Shown here: piece by piece, positions 35,728-48,113 of the stretch
Position numbering within the stretch: position 1 is the first letter of the stretch
How the letters are laid out: every line of letters starts with the position of its first letter
From: Lolium rigidum
Lineage: Eukaryota > Streptophyta > Magnoliopsida > Poales > Poaceae
NCBI RefSeq assembly: GCF_022539505.1
Contig: NC_061509.1
Span: forward strand, 214,358,254 to 214,422,253
Reading direction: 5' to 3'
Length of the DNA: 64,000 nt
The notes under the pieces: model-generated
The model's input: only the letters and a program-made list of their open reading frames with translations
What the model was told of the DNA's origin: nothing
Database searches by the model: none
Made by a program: the position numbers and the translations under genes

Positions 35728-36740
35728 CTTTTTTCATAATAGTTGCAAGCATTAGAAGCAAATTTAATAGTGTAACCGTTTGAAGCATGCAACTTAGAAA
35801 AATTTGACACATGAATAGGATCATGGAAATAATTATTTTCTCTTTCAAAGTAATTTGTAATTTTACTTTCAACTTTAATATCATGGTTGAAGAAAGGGTT
35901 TTCATAAGCAAAGATAATTGCAAACCATATAATTATTTCTCAACATCAGCATATAATTATTTTCTCGCATGGTTCGGGGGATCTAACCCAACTATGTTAT
36001 GGTTAGAAGAGTTCAAGATTAATATAGGACTCTGATAAATGAGAGTATCCTCACAAACAATAAGCTTATAGTTTTTATCCTCCCATGAATTAGTAAGAAT
36101 TGTTAAACACGGAGGTTCATCAAGAAATATAGGACCATCATCAAGAGCATTATCATATAACATATCTAATACATACTCCTCAATGTCATAAAAGTCATTA
36201 TTTGGACCAACAAGATCATCTATAGGCATATAATCATCAGATTCATCACTATGGCAATAGTGATGAATAATACTCATGCATAATATAGAGTTTTCAATGA
36301 AGCTGGAGGATCCAACACGTCCCCAAGCTTAGGTGGGTCCATGACTTCTTGATATTCTTCTTCCTCATCACTCTCCTCTTCTTGGGTCTGCATGGGATCC
36401 TCAAAGCTTATGTTTTTAGCATCTACTTCCTACAAAACATTAGTTCAATGGCACTTTCAACAAAATTTCTTTCATCCAAAGCGTTAGTAGCACAAGAAAT
36501 ATTCAAAAAATTATACACATGAGCAATGAATCATTGATAATCTTAGAATTTTATGGAAGTAAACTAAAGTAAATGCAAAACGGAAAGGTAAAAGAAACTT
36601 ACAACCAAGCCAACTCAGACTGCACCTCCACAAGATTAGATGATTGCAAGGTGTGCAACTAGCTGAAAATAAATTTAATGCAAACAAGAATAAAATCTTT
36701 AGCGCTATGCTCCCTAGCAATGGCACCAGAAAATTTCTTG
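35728..36740 (-). mobile_element. Old Athila-like non-autonomous element, 5' internal part
   Basis: On the minus strand a decayed primer site TGGTGCCATTGCTAGGGAGC (36728-36709) precedes broken ORF pieces at 36277-35957 and 35923-35728. The latter contain acidic and Asn/Tyr-rich segments like those of the ORF at 44935-45675. The ORF continues at 23386-23115 beyond the CACTA insertion. AGCTTAGGTGGGTCC and similar tracts near 36325 are also typical of the family. Confidence 0.6.
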
Positions 36741-37868
36741 CTAACTCCCAAGTGCAGGGGATAGTTGTAGCACCTGCCGCTGTAGAAGTATGGGGTATCG
36801 GACCACGGAAACAAAAAGGTAAAGCAATATATTCAATCAAACAAGAGTGTCACAATTCTAGTTATCTGTGCACTAAACAATTTAAACATGTTTGTGAAGT
36901 GATGGTGGTGATGTTGTCATGACATATACTTAAACCACCACATCGGCAGGACGGTGTTTCAATGCAACAGTAGCGTCGAGTACTTCATCTACTACCCCTT
37001 ATGTACTGTGATTTTATCTTCCCCACTTCTCTACCTATGTTCATGGTGTCATGTGCTGCAAGCTATTGCTCCAATTCCAGTGTGGTGTTGTGTTGCAAGC
37101 TATTGCTTAAAATCCTAGTGGTGTTGTAGTTGAGCTAAATAGAGCTATTGATTTAATCATGTCCTTCAAGTTGATGTGATTGTCATTGTCCTCTATGAGG
37201 TGTGTCTTCATCACTTCCATAAACTTGATGTTGTCTAAGTTATAGCTCAATTGCTATATGCTTAATATGTGTAGTGATGCCTCTGCTTGGGATTACTTGC
37301 TCATCCCTGGCATGTGTGTCCTTGTGGGATATTATTATGGTGAAATTGTGTATTAATTGTTCACTTAAAATCTATACAATATTTCCCTTACTTTTTTTGG
37401 CTCTAGACGGTCATTCTAATTGCTTCTTTTGAACTGAGCTCCAATAAAGCAAATTAATAATATTTTTATTGTGCTCATGGAATCAGTTATTGGTATGGGT
37501 ACCATTTGTGTTGTTGTGTTGTTGCAGTGCAAATATTTATCGTGTTCCAATTTATTGCTCCCTTTATATGTTGTTAAGAACAATGTCATTATTATTTTGT
37601 TGCATAATCAACCTGTTGTTGTAGAGTAGCTTGGTCTTTTGGATTCTCGAATACCCTGCACCTTGAGTCATGCCCGCACCTCCTTGCTTCTTGATCTATT
37701 TCCTAAGATCTAAATGATGCTTGGCTATTCTTTGTGTGGAATGAGATATGATGTTGTTGACGCGTTCTTGATGTTCTAATCTTTGCTAGTGTATTCATTT
37801 AGTGGTTTGTGTTCTTGATGAACAACTTGTATAATGTTAGGTTATGACCCTTGTTCTAAGGTTGTTGG
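36739..37868 (-). repeat. LTR of old Athila-like element, right part cut off
   Basis: The plus-strand TGCTAACTCCCAAGTGCAGG at 36739 is the reverse of an LTR end beside the primer site at 36728. The LTR extends to the right until another LTR begins at 37869. Its own far border was not found. TGCAAGCTATTGCT is repeated at about 37057 and 37094. Confidence 0.5.
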
Positions 37869-39909
37869 TGAAAGGACATGGATGTCACCTAGAGGGGGGT
37901 GAATAGGAGGTTTAAAACTTTTACGGGATGCGCTTAATAAATGCAGAATAAAACTAGTGTTGACTTTGTCAATCCCAAAGCATATATACTATGGTTCACC
38001 CATGTGCACCAACAAATTATGCTAAGCAATACAAGCAACAATGTGATAGCAAGATATATAACTTCAATCACGATGGCTATCACAAAGTAAAGAGCTTGGG
38101 TATAGAGATAACAGAGGCACGCGGGAGACGATGATTTATCCCGAAGTTCACACTCTTGTGAGTTCTAATCCCCGTTGGAGAGGTGCGGTGGCTTAGTGCT
38201 CCCGAACGCCACAAGAGGCCTCACCTTGAGGTGTGGTTGCTCGATGCACACCAACTAGGTCACGGTTCCACTAAGGGATTTCCTTCAAGGCGAAAATCGG
38301 TCCTTACACAAAGGTTGAGGCACACATCCACAACTTAATTGGAGGCTCCCAACAAATCACCACAAAGTCCAAAAAGCCGTCTAGGGTTCCAAGAACCCAA
38401 GAGAAACAAGCTCCTCACTTTCACTTCCAGGAATCACCGTTGAAAGCTCACACCGATGCACCAAATGCAATGGCAAATCCTGCACTCCCAAATTCCACCA
38501 AAGCTACAAAATCTTGTGGGGGGGGGGAAGAGAGGAAGAACAAAGGAAATTCACAAAGAACTCCAAGATCAAGATCTAGAGGATTCCACTCACAAAGAGA
38601 GGGATTTGATTGGTAGAAATGTAGATCTAGATCTCCTCTTACTTTTCCCTCAAGAAGATTCAAGAAGCATAGGAGGAATGGAGGGTAAGGAAAAGCTCTC
38701 AAGGTCAACAATGGTGGAGAGCGCAAAGGGGAAGAGGTAGATGCCCAAGGAGGAATAAGGGGGTCTTAAATACCCCCTCCCACTGAAATATGACCGTTTG
38801 GGTCCTCTCACGGCAGATTATCCGGGGCTGGATTATTGAAAAAACCGACCCCAAAAAACATCTAAGGACTTAAGAAAACTGCTTGCAGTAAGGGGGCTGG
38901 ATATTTGGCCAGATATTTCGTATCCGTGCCGCATTATACCCCCCCCCCCCTCCCCCAAAAAAAAAACTGGCAGAAACATGAAAATGAGAATGAGCATCCA
39001 GACTTCGATTTTGATGATCTTGGGCTCGTTTTGAAGCTAGGAACAAGCTCTACAAGATCATGTAGGGAACCATCATATTACAACAAGGGAGGATTGAAAC
39101 AAATGGGGAAAGGTTTAACCATCTATAAAAGACATACCGGTAAAACCTCCAATATTGAAAACGCAATAGAAATTGCATATGAAATCCGATTTCGATGAAC
39201 TAGAGCTTTTCGTGGAGAATAAGCACAAGCTCTGCAACATCACATGCATAAGATACAAATAACAACCAAGAAAGATGATGCAAGGATGCAAAGTTTTGAG
39301 TTCTCTGAAGGATACGATCGAGTTACTCACTCGAGAGCCCTCTTGATCGTACGGCAACTAAACTATAAACCGGTCTCCAACTACACCATGACACCGGTAA
39401 GAAAGAAACCCTGTCAAGAGCAAAACTTAAGCTTACGCGTTCCTCTTGAGCTCGATGATGACGATCTTGACCTCAACAAGATGGAACGCCTTTCTTGATA
39501 GTGCTTGCTTGACGAAGTCTTGTGGATTGCTCCCCCATAATCCACCATGGGAAAGCTTCTTCTTCGGCGCATCTTCACATATCCATGATCACCATATGGA
39601 TGGCAAGCTTCAAGCAAATGATCACTTTGAGATGGCTCATCTTTAACTTGAACTTGCACTTCATTTCTTCTTTCTTCATCATGTTGATGTCTTGAAGTTA
39701 ACTTTGAGGGCACACTTCATCTTCATCTTCAAGACATACTTGACGCTTGATATTCTTCATCAATTTCTTCTTATTGCAACCTTGAAGCCAACATATGGTT
39801 CAAGCATTTCCCATGGACAACTCATACAAATATAATTCAATGCAAATATTAGTCCATATGGATTGTCATCAATTACCAAAACCACACATGGGGGCTCCAT
39901 GCACTTTCA
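37869..39909 (+). repeat. 5' LTR of a large non-coding (LARD-like) element
   Basis: The LTR begins TGAAAGGACATGGATGTCAC, then CTAGAGGGGGG, and ends CATGCACTTTCA. It is related to the solo LTR at 587-3174 (opposite strand). No target duplication matches across its ends, so it is not a solo LTR; internal sequence follows directly. ORFs inside (for example 38456-38740) lack domains. Confidence 0.65.
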
Positions 39910-40450
39910 ATCTCCCCCATTTTGGTAATTGATGAAATCTCTTTGAGAGGTTTATATAAGGAATTTAAGTAACCAACAAGTTGAATACATAGAGCAAACT
40001 CCCCTATAATATATGCACGTGTGAATGAACTTGAATTTCATTGCATATATTGGTATTCAAAGCCAAGTGGAGTTTCCTATAAATATTCAAAGCAACAAGA
40101 TGCAATGCGTGAAAGGCAAATGCTTAAGACAAGGGAAAGACATAAACCAAATTCCCTTAAACCCTCCAAACTTCTCCCCCATTGGCACCAATTGCCGAAA
40201 TGGGTGAAAAAATTAGAAGGCCAAAATAGTGAGAGTTCCTCCATATGGTGTGCATTTCTCATAATTTGAGGGGAATCAAATGCACGTATCCAATGATGAA
40301 TATTAGGAAGGAATCACACTATGACGAGGATCAAAGATTGCAAAAAGATAACAAATTCAAGACGCTTCAACAAATGAAGCAAGCAATCAAATGAACCACA
40401 AAGAAGATACCAATAGAAACATAGATATTATGATAAGATCAAGAAAATTG

Positions 40451-40712
40451 CTCTAAATAATATGAGGAAGCTCCCCAAGGTTTGTGCACAAAACTAGACA
40501 ATTTTCATTGGAGTATAAAGTGCACAAACATGGAATCATCACTCCCACAATATCATTCAAAACAAAAGATACCAAGTGAATTAAACTCTAATGATCACCA
40601 CAAAATAGTGCTTTAAATAAAATGAGGAAGCTCCCCAAGGTACATTCATAAATTAAAATGTTGCATTTGAATACAATATGCATAACATGGAATCCTCACT
40701 CCCTCATTACCA
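40451..40712 (+). repeat. Repeated module GAGGAAGCTCCCCAAGG in LARD interior
   Basis: Two units start at about 40451 and 40610. Each has TAAATAA.ATGAGGAAGCT and CCCCAAGGT, then about 45-60 variable bases, then ACATGGAATC.TCACTCCC. A weaker third unit is at about 42334-42420 (GAGAGCTCTCCCAAG, then TTGGGATCGTCA). Confidence 0.7.
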
Positions 40713-41542
40713 TTTTAAAGCACAAACATTTGCAATAGATCATAGATAGAAAATTAAGCTTAACACTTGCAACAAACAAATGGTTGATCAACAAGTAAGA
40801 GGCACCATAATAAAAGGCTCAACCAAGAGGATATGTGAAAGGCATGACAAATCATATTATAAGACTATTACAAGGATGAGCAAAAAGCATCATCATAGTC
40901 TTCAATGAATTATATTGCTTAGCATGACCAATCAACACACAACAAATAAATAAGATATCAAATGGAGATGTATCATCTCTTATGTGTATAAGTTTCTCTA
41001 AGTGGGCACTATCACGAAGATGTTTATCCACAAAGAAACATGTACACACAAAATATATACACAAGAAATATAGCATGATATCCAAAACAAAGTCATGCAA
41101 TATACCAATAAGAATTTTTGCTTAATAGCATGGCCAAAGGCTCAATTTTATCTTATTGTACATTCATGAACTTCAACCACAAACACATAAAATACATCAC
41201 AAATATCAACAAGGAATAGAATATAGTTGGGATGCTTTGAGAGAGGCAACCAATATATCACAAACGAGGATACCAAAAGAAATAACTCAATTTGCACTTT
41301 CATCGATATTGCACATGTGAGAGGCTTGAGGAATTGATATGCAATAAAATTGCTAGATAGGCATAGTTGGGATGGATGAATAATGAGCATGATTCTATAT
41401 ACTTCCCAACATATGTTCTCATCTCAATTTACTCACATTTTCAATAAAGAGGTTTCATTAAAATATTTGCAAGAAGCATAATATTTGAAAATCAGAAGAT
41501 TCGTGCCAAGATGCAACCACATGGTTGGATGCTAGAAAAATA

Positions 41543-42024
41543 TGCATGAGAAGATACTTGTTACCAAGATAGCATTGGTGTGGATGTAGTAGATATATAT
41601 GAGTTCGTTGACCATCCTAGCTTGCCTCAAATTACCATTGAGTTGCCACTTCTTCCTAAGAGTGAAACAAGAATCCATTGTACCTAACACAAAGGTAAGT
41701 ACAATATGGTCCCCAAACTAACTGGGTCCTAAGTAGTTAGACACACTACAACATATAGGACAAACTCCACATAACTATGTACATATAGATATCAAATTGA
41801 ATTTCATGCAAATCTTAGCCAAATTAGGATTTGATGGAGTTTACTAAATATTGGATCAAAGAAAGTAACACATTCCATAAGATATACATATATTAAATAT
41901 GCGTGCACAATACTTTCAAGAACCAAAGAAAGATACTATTTGGACAAAACACCAATCAAATCAAGAAACAATCTTTATTAAAATTAAACCAATGTTATCT
42001 TGGTAACAAGTATCTTCTCATGCA
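41543..42024. repeat. 36-bp inverted repeat with 410-bp spacer
   Basis: Arm 41543-41578 starts TGCATGAGAAGATACTTGTT; arm 41989-42024 is its reverse complement with one mismatch. Smaller hairpins follow just outside, including GTGTTAATTTGA facing TCAAATTAACAC near 42075-42120. Confidence 0.85.
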
Positions 42025-43037
42025 AAAAAAATTATAAGAAGATAACTAAAATTTTATACTTGTTAGCATTGGTGTTAATTTGATACTTGTTAATTATATC
42101 AAAGAATCAAATTAACACAAGATTGACTCCAAAGAATTATCTTATTATAAGAAGATAATTAAAATTAAAAACAAAGGAATGAGATAACCAACTCCCAAGA
42201 GAGCAAGGTTCCAACAAATAAACCAAACTCTCAACACTTTTTATGATGGCACAAAGTACCAAAAAGAAAAGGTTTGTCTTCCAATATCAATTACTTGATA
42301 ATAATCAAGATATGTTAAGCATTCTAACAAATATAGGAGAGCTCTCCCAAGATTAGTGCAGTATCTAGGATTATGCACTTAAATACAAAATGCACAAAAT
42401 TGGGATCGTCATGCTACCTATATCTACTAAAACGCTAAGAAAGTTTAAATAGACAAATTAGATCCATAAGATGCAAGGAAGACACATGGGAGTCAAAGTA
42501 CAACAATTCATGGAAATAAATAAGGAAATTAAGCACAAGAGACAATGTAAATATGATCAATAAATATCTACCTCGTATTGTCAGTTGTCCTAGGATAAGA
42601 GGTATTAGGAAATATTTCCCGGTGGTAGTTTTTAAGTATACGTAAGATCATATTTACAACAAAAAAAGCATATGGTAAAAGATAAAAGTTTACCATCATG
42701 CAAAGAGAGTTTCTTGATAGCTTCAATTAGTCATACCAACATGCACATCAATTAATAGTAGTCATACCAACATGCAAAGCAATTAATAGCATAACTTGAA
42801 GCACATGGTTTTCCAAAAGTATATTGAGTGACACGTTGTGAAAAACTATCCCAAGAAAAACTCTCACAAATAAGATCCACAAAGATGTTAGCAATGAAGC
42901 CATTTAAACAAATTTGAACTTGTTTGGGAAAACATGCCACATCAGAGAGAGATAATTTACAATATCAAATCTATGCGATACAACCTCAAATGTTCACATT
43001 TTCTAGGCTTTAAATATGCACAAAGCTTATTACTCCT

Positions 43038-44772
43038 TGATACGTCTCCAACGTATCGATAATTTCTTGTGTTCCATGCCACATTATTGATGTTATCTAC
43101 ATGTTTTATGCACACTTTATGTCATATTCGTGCATTTTCTGGAACTAACCTATTAACAAGATGCCGAAGTGCCGGTTCCTGTTTTCTCGCTGTTTTTGGT
43201 TTCAGAAATCCTAGTAACGAAATATTCTCGGAATCGGACGAAATCAACGCCAAAGTTCCTATTTTCATCGGAAGCATCCAGAACACCCGGGAAGGACCAG
43301 AGGGGGGCCACAGGGCCACCAAACCCTAGGCTGGCGCGGCCAGAGGGGGGGCCGCGCCGCCCTATGGTGTGGCCCCCCTGTCAGCCCTCCTGTGCCGCCT
43401 CTTCGCCTATATAAAGCCCCTGGATCAGAAAACCCGATAACAATTGACGAAACCCACAGAAACCTGCCAGAGCCGCCGCCATCGCGAAGCCAAGATCCGG
43501 GGACAGGATCTCTGTTCCGGCACCCTGCCGGAGCGGGGAAGTGCCCCGGAAGGCTTCTCCATCGACACCGCTGCCATCTCCACCGCCATCTTCATCACCG
43601 CTGCTGCTCCCATGAGGAGGGAGTAGTTCTCCATCGAGGCTCGGGGCTGTACCGGTAGCTATGTGGTTCATCTCTCTCCTATGTGTGTCAATACAATAAT
43701 CTCATGAGCTGCCTTACATGATTGAGATTCATATGATGATGCTTGTAATCTAGATGTCATTATGCTAGTCAAGTGAGTTTTACCTATGTGATCTCCGGAG
43801 ACTCCTAGTCCCACGTGTGTAAAGGTGACGAGTGTGTGCACCGTGTGGGTCTCTTAGGCCATATTTCACAGAATACTTACTCATTGAATGGCATAGTGAG
43901 GTGCTTATTTATATCTCTTTATGATTGCAGCATGTTGTATCACAATTTATCCATGTGCTACTCTAGTGATTTGTTATTAAAGTAGTTTATTCCTCCTGCA
44001 TGTGTGCAAAGGTGACAAGTGCGTGCACCGTGTTAGTACTTGGTTTATGCTATGATTATGATCTCTTGTAGATTATGAAGTTAACTATTGCTATGATATA
44101 TTGATGTGATCTATTCCTCCTACATATGCATGAAAGTGACGAGTGTGCATGCTATGCTAGTACTTGGTTTAGTCTCGTTGATCTATCTTACACTAAAGGT
44201 TACTTAAACATGAGCATTATTGTGGAGCTTGTTAACTCCGGCATTGAGGGTTCGTGTAATCCTACGCAATGTGTTCATCATCCAACAAAAGTGTAGAGTA
44301 TGCATTTATCTATTCTGTTATGTGATCAATGTTGAGAGTGTCCACTAGTGAAAGTCTATTCCCTAGGCCTTGTTCCTAAATACTGCTTGTTTACTACTAC
44401 TGCGTTACTACTGCTGCGTTACTACTGCTTGTTTACCGTACTACTGCGTTACTACTGCTGCAATACCACCACCATCAACTACACGCCAAGCACTTTTCTG
44501 GCACCGTTGCTACTGCTCATACTTATTCATACCACCTGTATTTCACTATCTCTTCGCCGAACTAGTGCACCTATTTGGTGTGTTGGGGACACAAGAGACT
44601 TCTTGCTTTGTGGTTGCAGGGTTGCATGAGAGGGATATCTTTGACCTCTTCCTCCCCGAGTTCGATAAACCTTGGGTATCCACTTAAGGGAAACTTGTCT
44701 GCTGTTCTACAAACCTCTCGCACTTGGAGGCCCAACACCGTCTACGGGAAAGGAGGGGGAACGTAGACATCA
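43038..44772 (+). repeat. 5' LTR of non-autonomous element (1735 bp)
   Basis: The LTR runs TGATACGTCTCCAACG to GTAGACATCA. A TATA box TATATAAAG is at 43408-43416 within a GC-rich promoter. Bases 44393-44465 hold TTACTACTGC repeats. Confidence 0.93.
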
Positions 44773-44782
44773 AGCACTTTTA

Positions 44783-44799
44783 CGGCGCCGTTGCCGGGA
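44783..44799 (+). promoter_or_regulatory. tRNA-Asp-type primer binding site
   Basis: CGGCGCCGTTGCCGGGA lies 10 bp inside the 5' LTR and matches the tRNA-Asp-complementary TGGCGCCGTTGCCGGGGA used by Athila-type elements, with a changed first base. Confidence 0.75.
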
Positions 44800-44934
44800 G
44801 GAAAGGTAAAAGGCTCTCATACTACGGTCTCAGGTAAAGTATTTTTCCGGCGCCGTCGTGTGTGTGCTCGAAGCTATTTCCTTTAGATCCTGCAATTGCA
44901 TCTTTTTGTTTCTTGTTTACACTAGTTTGGCATA

Positions 44935-45675
44935 ATGTACAAGAGTGAGCTTCTTATTCTATTTCCTGATTTAAAACATGGATTGTTTGATGCGAAAATT
45001 AAAAAACCTATGAAATCTTCTTTGCATGCTGGTAGTAATATTAGTATGAACGCTTTGAACACCATTGTTGACAATAATATAGAAAGTTCTAAGCTTGGGG
45101 AAGCTGGTTTTCATGATATTTTTAGTCCCCCAAGCATTGAGGAGAAAATTTTCTTTGATGATACTTTGCCTCCTATTTATGATGATTATAATGATAGTGG
45201 TCTTTTGGTGCCACCTACTATGGAGAGTGAATTTGATTATGATTACAATATGCCTCCTACACTTGATGAGAATAATAATGATAGCTACTTTGTTGAATTT
45301 GCTCCCACTACAACTAATAAAACTGATTATGCTTATGTTGGGGGTAGTAATAATTTTGTGCATGAGACTCATGATAAGAATGTTTCATTTGATAGTTATA
45401 TTGTTGAGTTTGCTCATGTTGCTACTGAAAGTTATTATGAGAGGGGAAAATATGGTTGTGGAAATTTTCATGTTACTAAAACACCTCTCTATGTGCTGAA
45501 ATTTTTGATGCTACACTTGTTTTATCTTCCTATGCTTGTTACTTTGCTCTTCATGAACTTGTTTATTTACAAGATTCCTATGCATAGGAAGCATGTTAGA
45601 CTTAAATGTGTTTTGAATTTGCCTCTTGATGCTCTCTTTTGCTTCAAATACTATTTCTTGCGAGTGCATCATTAA
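44935..45675 (+). CDS. Orphan ORF of non-autonomous LTR element, 246 aa, function unknown
   Basis: The frame starts MYKSELLILFPDLKHG, 162 bp after the 5' LTR, and is open to a TAA. The N-terminal half has the motifs IKKPMKSSLHAG, MNALNTIVDN and SSKLGEAGFHDIFSPPSIEE. The middle is rich in Asp, Asn, Tyr and Pro, with repeated units (PPT..DYN, SYFVEFAP, SYIVEFAH). The C-terminal 60 residues are hydrophobic and could span a membrane once or twice (LYVLKFLMLHLFYLPMLVTL), then IPMHRKHVRLKCVL and a Tyr/Phe-rich end. I recognise no gag or pol domain. Related ORFs occur at 53182-53484 (minus) and 23115-23387/35728-36277 (minus, split). It may be a retroelement accessory or env-like remnant; this is a guess. 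Confidence 0.6.
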   Translation: MYKSELLILFPDLKHGLFDAKIKKPMKSSLHAGSNISMNALNTIVDNNIESSKLGEAGFHDIFSPPSIEEKIFFDDTLPPIYDDYNDSGLLVPPTMESEFDYDYNMPPTLDENNNDSYFVEFAPTTTNKTDYAYVGGSNNFVHETHDKNVSFDSYIVEFAHVATESYYERGKYGCGNFHVTKTPLYVLKFLMLHLFYLPMLVTLLFMNLFIYKIPMHRKHVRLKCVLNLPLDALFCFKYYFLRVHH

Positions 45676-48113
45676 AACTCGCTGAGCCCATCTTAATGGC
45701 TATAAAGAAAAGAACTTCTTGGGAGATAACCCATGTGTTATTTTGCTACAGTACTTTGTTTTATATTTGTGTCTTGGAAGTTGTTTACTACTGTAGCAAC
45801 CTCTCCTTATCTTAGTTTTGAGTTTTGTTGTGCCAAGTTAAGCCGTTGATAGAAAAGTAAGTACTAGATTTGGATTACTGCGCAGTTCCAGATTTCTTTG
45901 CTGTCACGAATCTGAGCCCACTGCCCTGCAGGAAGCTCAGAAAATTATGCCAATTTACGAGCATGATCCTCAGATATGTACGCAACTTTCATTCAATTTG
46001 AGCATTTTCGTTTGAGCAGGTCTGGTGGCCTAATAAAATCCATCTTTACGGACTGTTCTGTTTTGACAGATTCTGCCTTTTATTTCGCATTGCCTCTTTT
46101 GCTATGTTGGATGAATTTCTTTGATCCATTGATGTCCAGTAGCTTTATGCAATGTCCAGAAGTGTTAAGAATGATTGTGTCACCTCTGAACATGTTAATT
46201 TTTATTGTCCACTAACCCTCTAATGAGTTGTTTCGAGTTTGGTGTGGAGGAAGTTTTCAAGGGTCAAGAGAGGAGGATGATATACTATGATCAAGGAGAG
46301 TGAAAGCTCTAAGCTTGGGGATGCACCCGGTGGTTCACCCCTGCATATATCAAGAAGACTCAAGCGTCTAAGCTTGGGGATGCCCAAGGCATCCCCTTCT
46401 TCATCGACAACATTATCAGGTTCCTCCCCCGAAACTATATTTTTATTCCATCACATCTTATGTGCTTTTTCTTGGAGCGTCTCGTTTGTTTGCTTTTGTT
46501 TTTGTTTGCGTTTGAATAAATTGGATTACATCATGCTTGTGTGGGAGAGAGACACGCTCCGCTGGTTCATATGAACACATGTGTTCTTAGCTTGTAATAT
46601 TCATGGCGAAGTTTCCTCTTCGTTAAATTGTTATATGGTTGGAATTGGAAAATGATACATGTAGTAATTGCTATAAATGTCTTGGGTAATGTGATACTTG
46701 GCAATTGTTGTGCTCATGTTTAAGCTCTTGCATCATATGCTTTGCACCCATTAATGAAGAAATACATAGAGCATGCTAAAATTTGGTTTGCATAATTGGT
46801 CTCTCTAAGGTCTAGATAATTTCTAGTGAGGTGTTTGAACAACAAGGAAGACGATGTATAGTCTTATAATACTTGTAATATGTCTTTTATGTGAGTTTTG
46901 CTGTACTAGTTCATCCTTGTGTTTGCCTCAAACAACCTTGCTAGCCTAAACCTTGTATCGAGAGGGAATACTTCTCATGCATCCAAATACTTGAGCCAAC
47001 ACTATGCCATTCGTGTCCACCATACCTACCTACTACATGGTATTTCTCCGCCATTCCAAAGTAAATTGCTTGAGTGCTACCTTTAAACAATTCAAAATTT
47101 ATTACCTCTTATTTGTGTCAATGTTTTATAGCTCATGAGGAAGTATGTGGTGTTTATCTTTCAATCTTGTTGGGCAACTTTCACCAATGGACTAGTGGCT
47201 TCATCCGCTTATCCAATAATTTTGCAAAAAGAGCCGGCAATGGGATTCCCAGTCCCAAATTAACAAACTAAAAATAGACACTCCTCCATGGTATGTGATT
47301 GTTGGACGGCACCCGAAGGATTCGGTTAGCCATGGCTTGTGTAAGCAAAGGTTGGGAGGAGTGTCATCATAATAAAACTAAAATAAAAAGGTACTCCTTC
47401 ATGGTATGAGATTGTTGGCGGGCACCCGAGGATTCGGTTAGCCATGGTTTGTGAAAGAAAGGTTGGAAGGAGTGCCACCCAAAAATAAAATAAAATGGGA
47501 GCCGCTCTTTGAAGGTTTGTCCGGCAAGGGGGTTAGAGTACCCGCTACCATTCGTTGACAACAACATACACCTCTCAAAACTTTATTTTTATGCTCTCTT
47601 TATGTTTTCAAAATCAAAGCTCTAGCACAAATATAGCAATCGATGCTTTTCCTCTATGGAGGACCATTCTTTTACTTTCATTGTTGAGTCAGTTCACCTA
47701 TTTCTCTCCATCTCAAGAAGCAAACACTTGTGTGAACTGTGCATTGATTCTTACATATTTGCATATTGCATTTGTTATATTGCTTTGCATTGACAACTAT
47801 CCATGAGATATACACGTTATAAGTTGAAAGCAACCGCTGAAACTTCATCTTCCATTGTGTTGCTTCAATACCTTTACTTTGAATTATTGCTTTATGAGTT
47901 AACTCTTATGCAAGACTTATTGATGCTTGTCTTGAAGTGCTATTCATGAAAAGTCTTTGCTATATGATTCAGTTGTTTACTCATGTCATATACATTGTTT
48001 TGATCGCTGCATTCACTACATATGCCGTACAAATAGTATGATCAAGGTTATGATGGCATGTCACTCCGTAAATTATCTTTGTTATCGTTTTACCTCGCTC
48101 GGGACGAGCGGAA
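45676..48113 (+). mobile_element. Non-coding 3' internal region of non-autonomous element
   Basis: No long frame. TAAGCTTGGGGATGC occurs at 46308-46324 and 46367-46383, as in the polypurine tract. A 113-bp-offset tandem repeat lies at 47281-47480. Short ORFs here are not credible. Confidence 0.7.
47281..47480 (+). repeat. Two tandem units of about 112 bp
   Basis: Both units contain CTCC.TCATGGTATG, GATTGTTGG, GGATTCGGTTAGCCATGG and AAAGGTTGG.AGGAGTG. The starts are at 47281 and 47394. Confidence 0.85.

Larger units (their letters stand above)
39910..43037 (+). mobile_element. Non-coding internal region of LARD-like element
   Basis: AT-rich sequence with no gag-pol frame follows the LTR at 37869-39909. 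It contains repeated modules (see 40451-40712) and a 36-bp inverted repeat (41543-42024). It is interrupted at 43037 by the element 43038-49861 (TSD CTCCT) and continues at 49862-50015. No second LTR of this family lies in the window. Confidence 0.55.

Noticed and set aside
587..39909. Pairing the LTRs at 587-3174 and 37869-39909 as one element
   Set aside because: They are in opposite orientation and the first has its own perfect target duplication.
44971..45499. Minus-strand 133-codon and plus-strand 134-codon ORFs
   Set aside because: Both overlap the 246-codon ORF in other frames; Ile/Met/Leu-rich composition is a shadow of the Asp/Asn/Tyr-rich frame.
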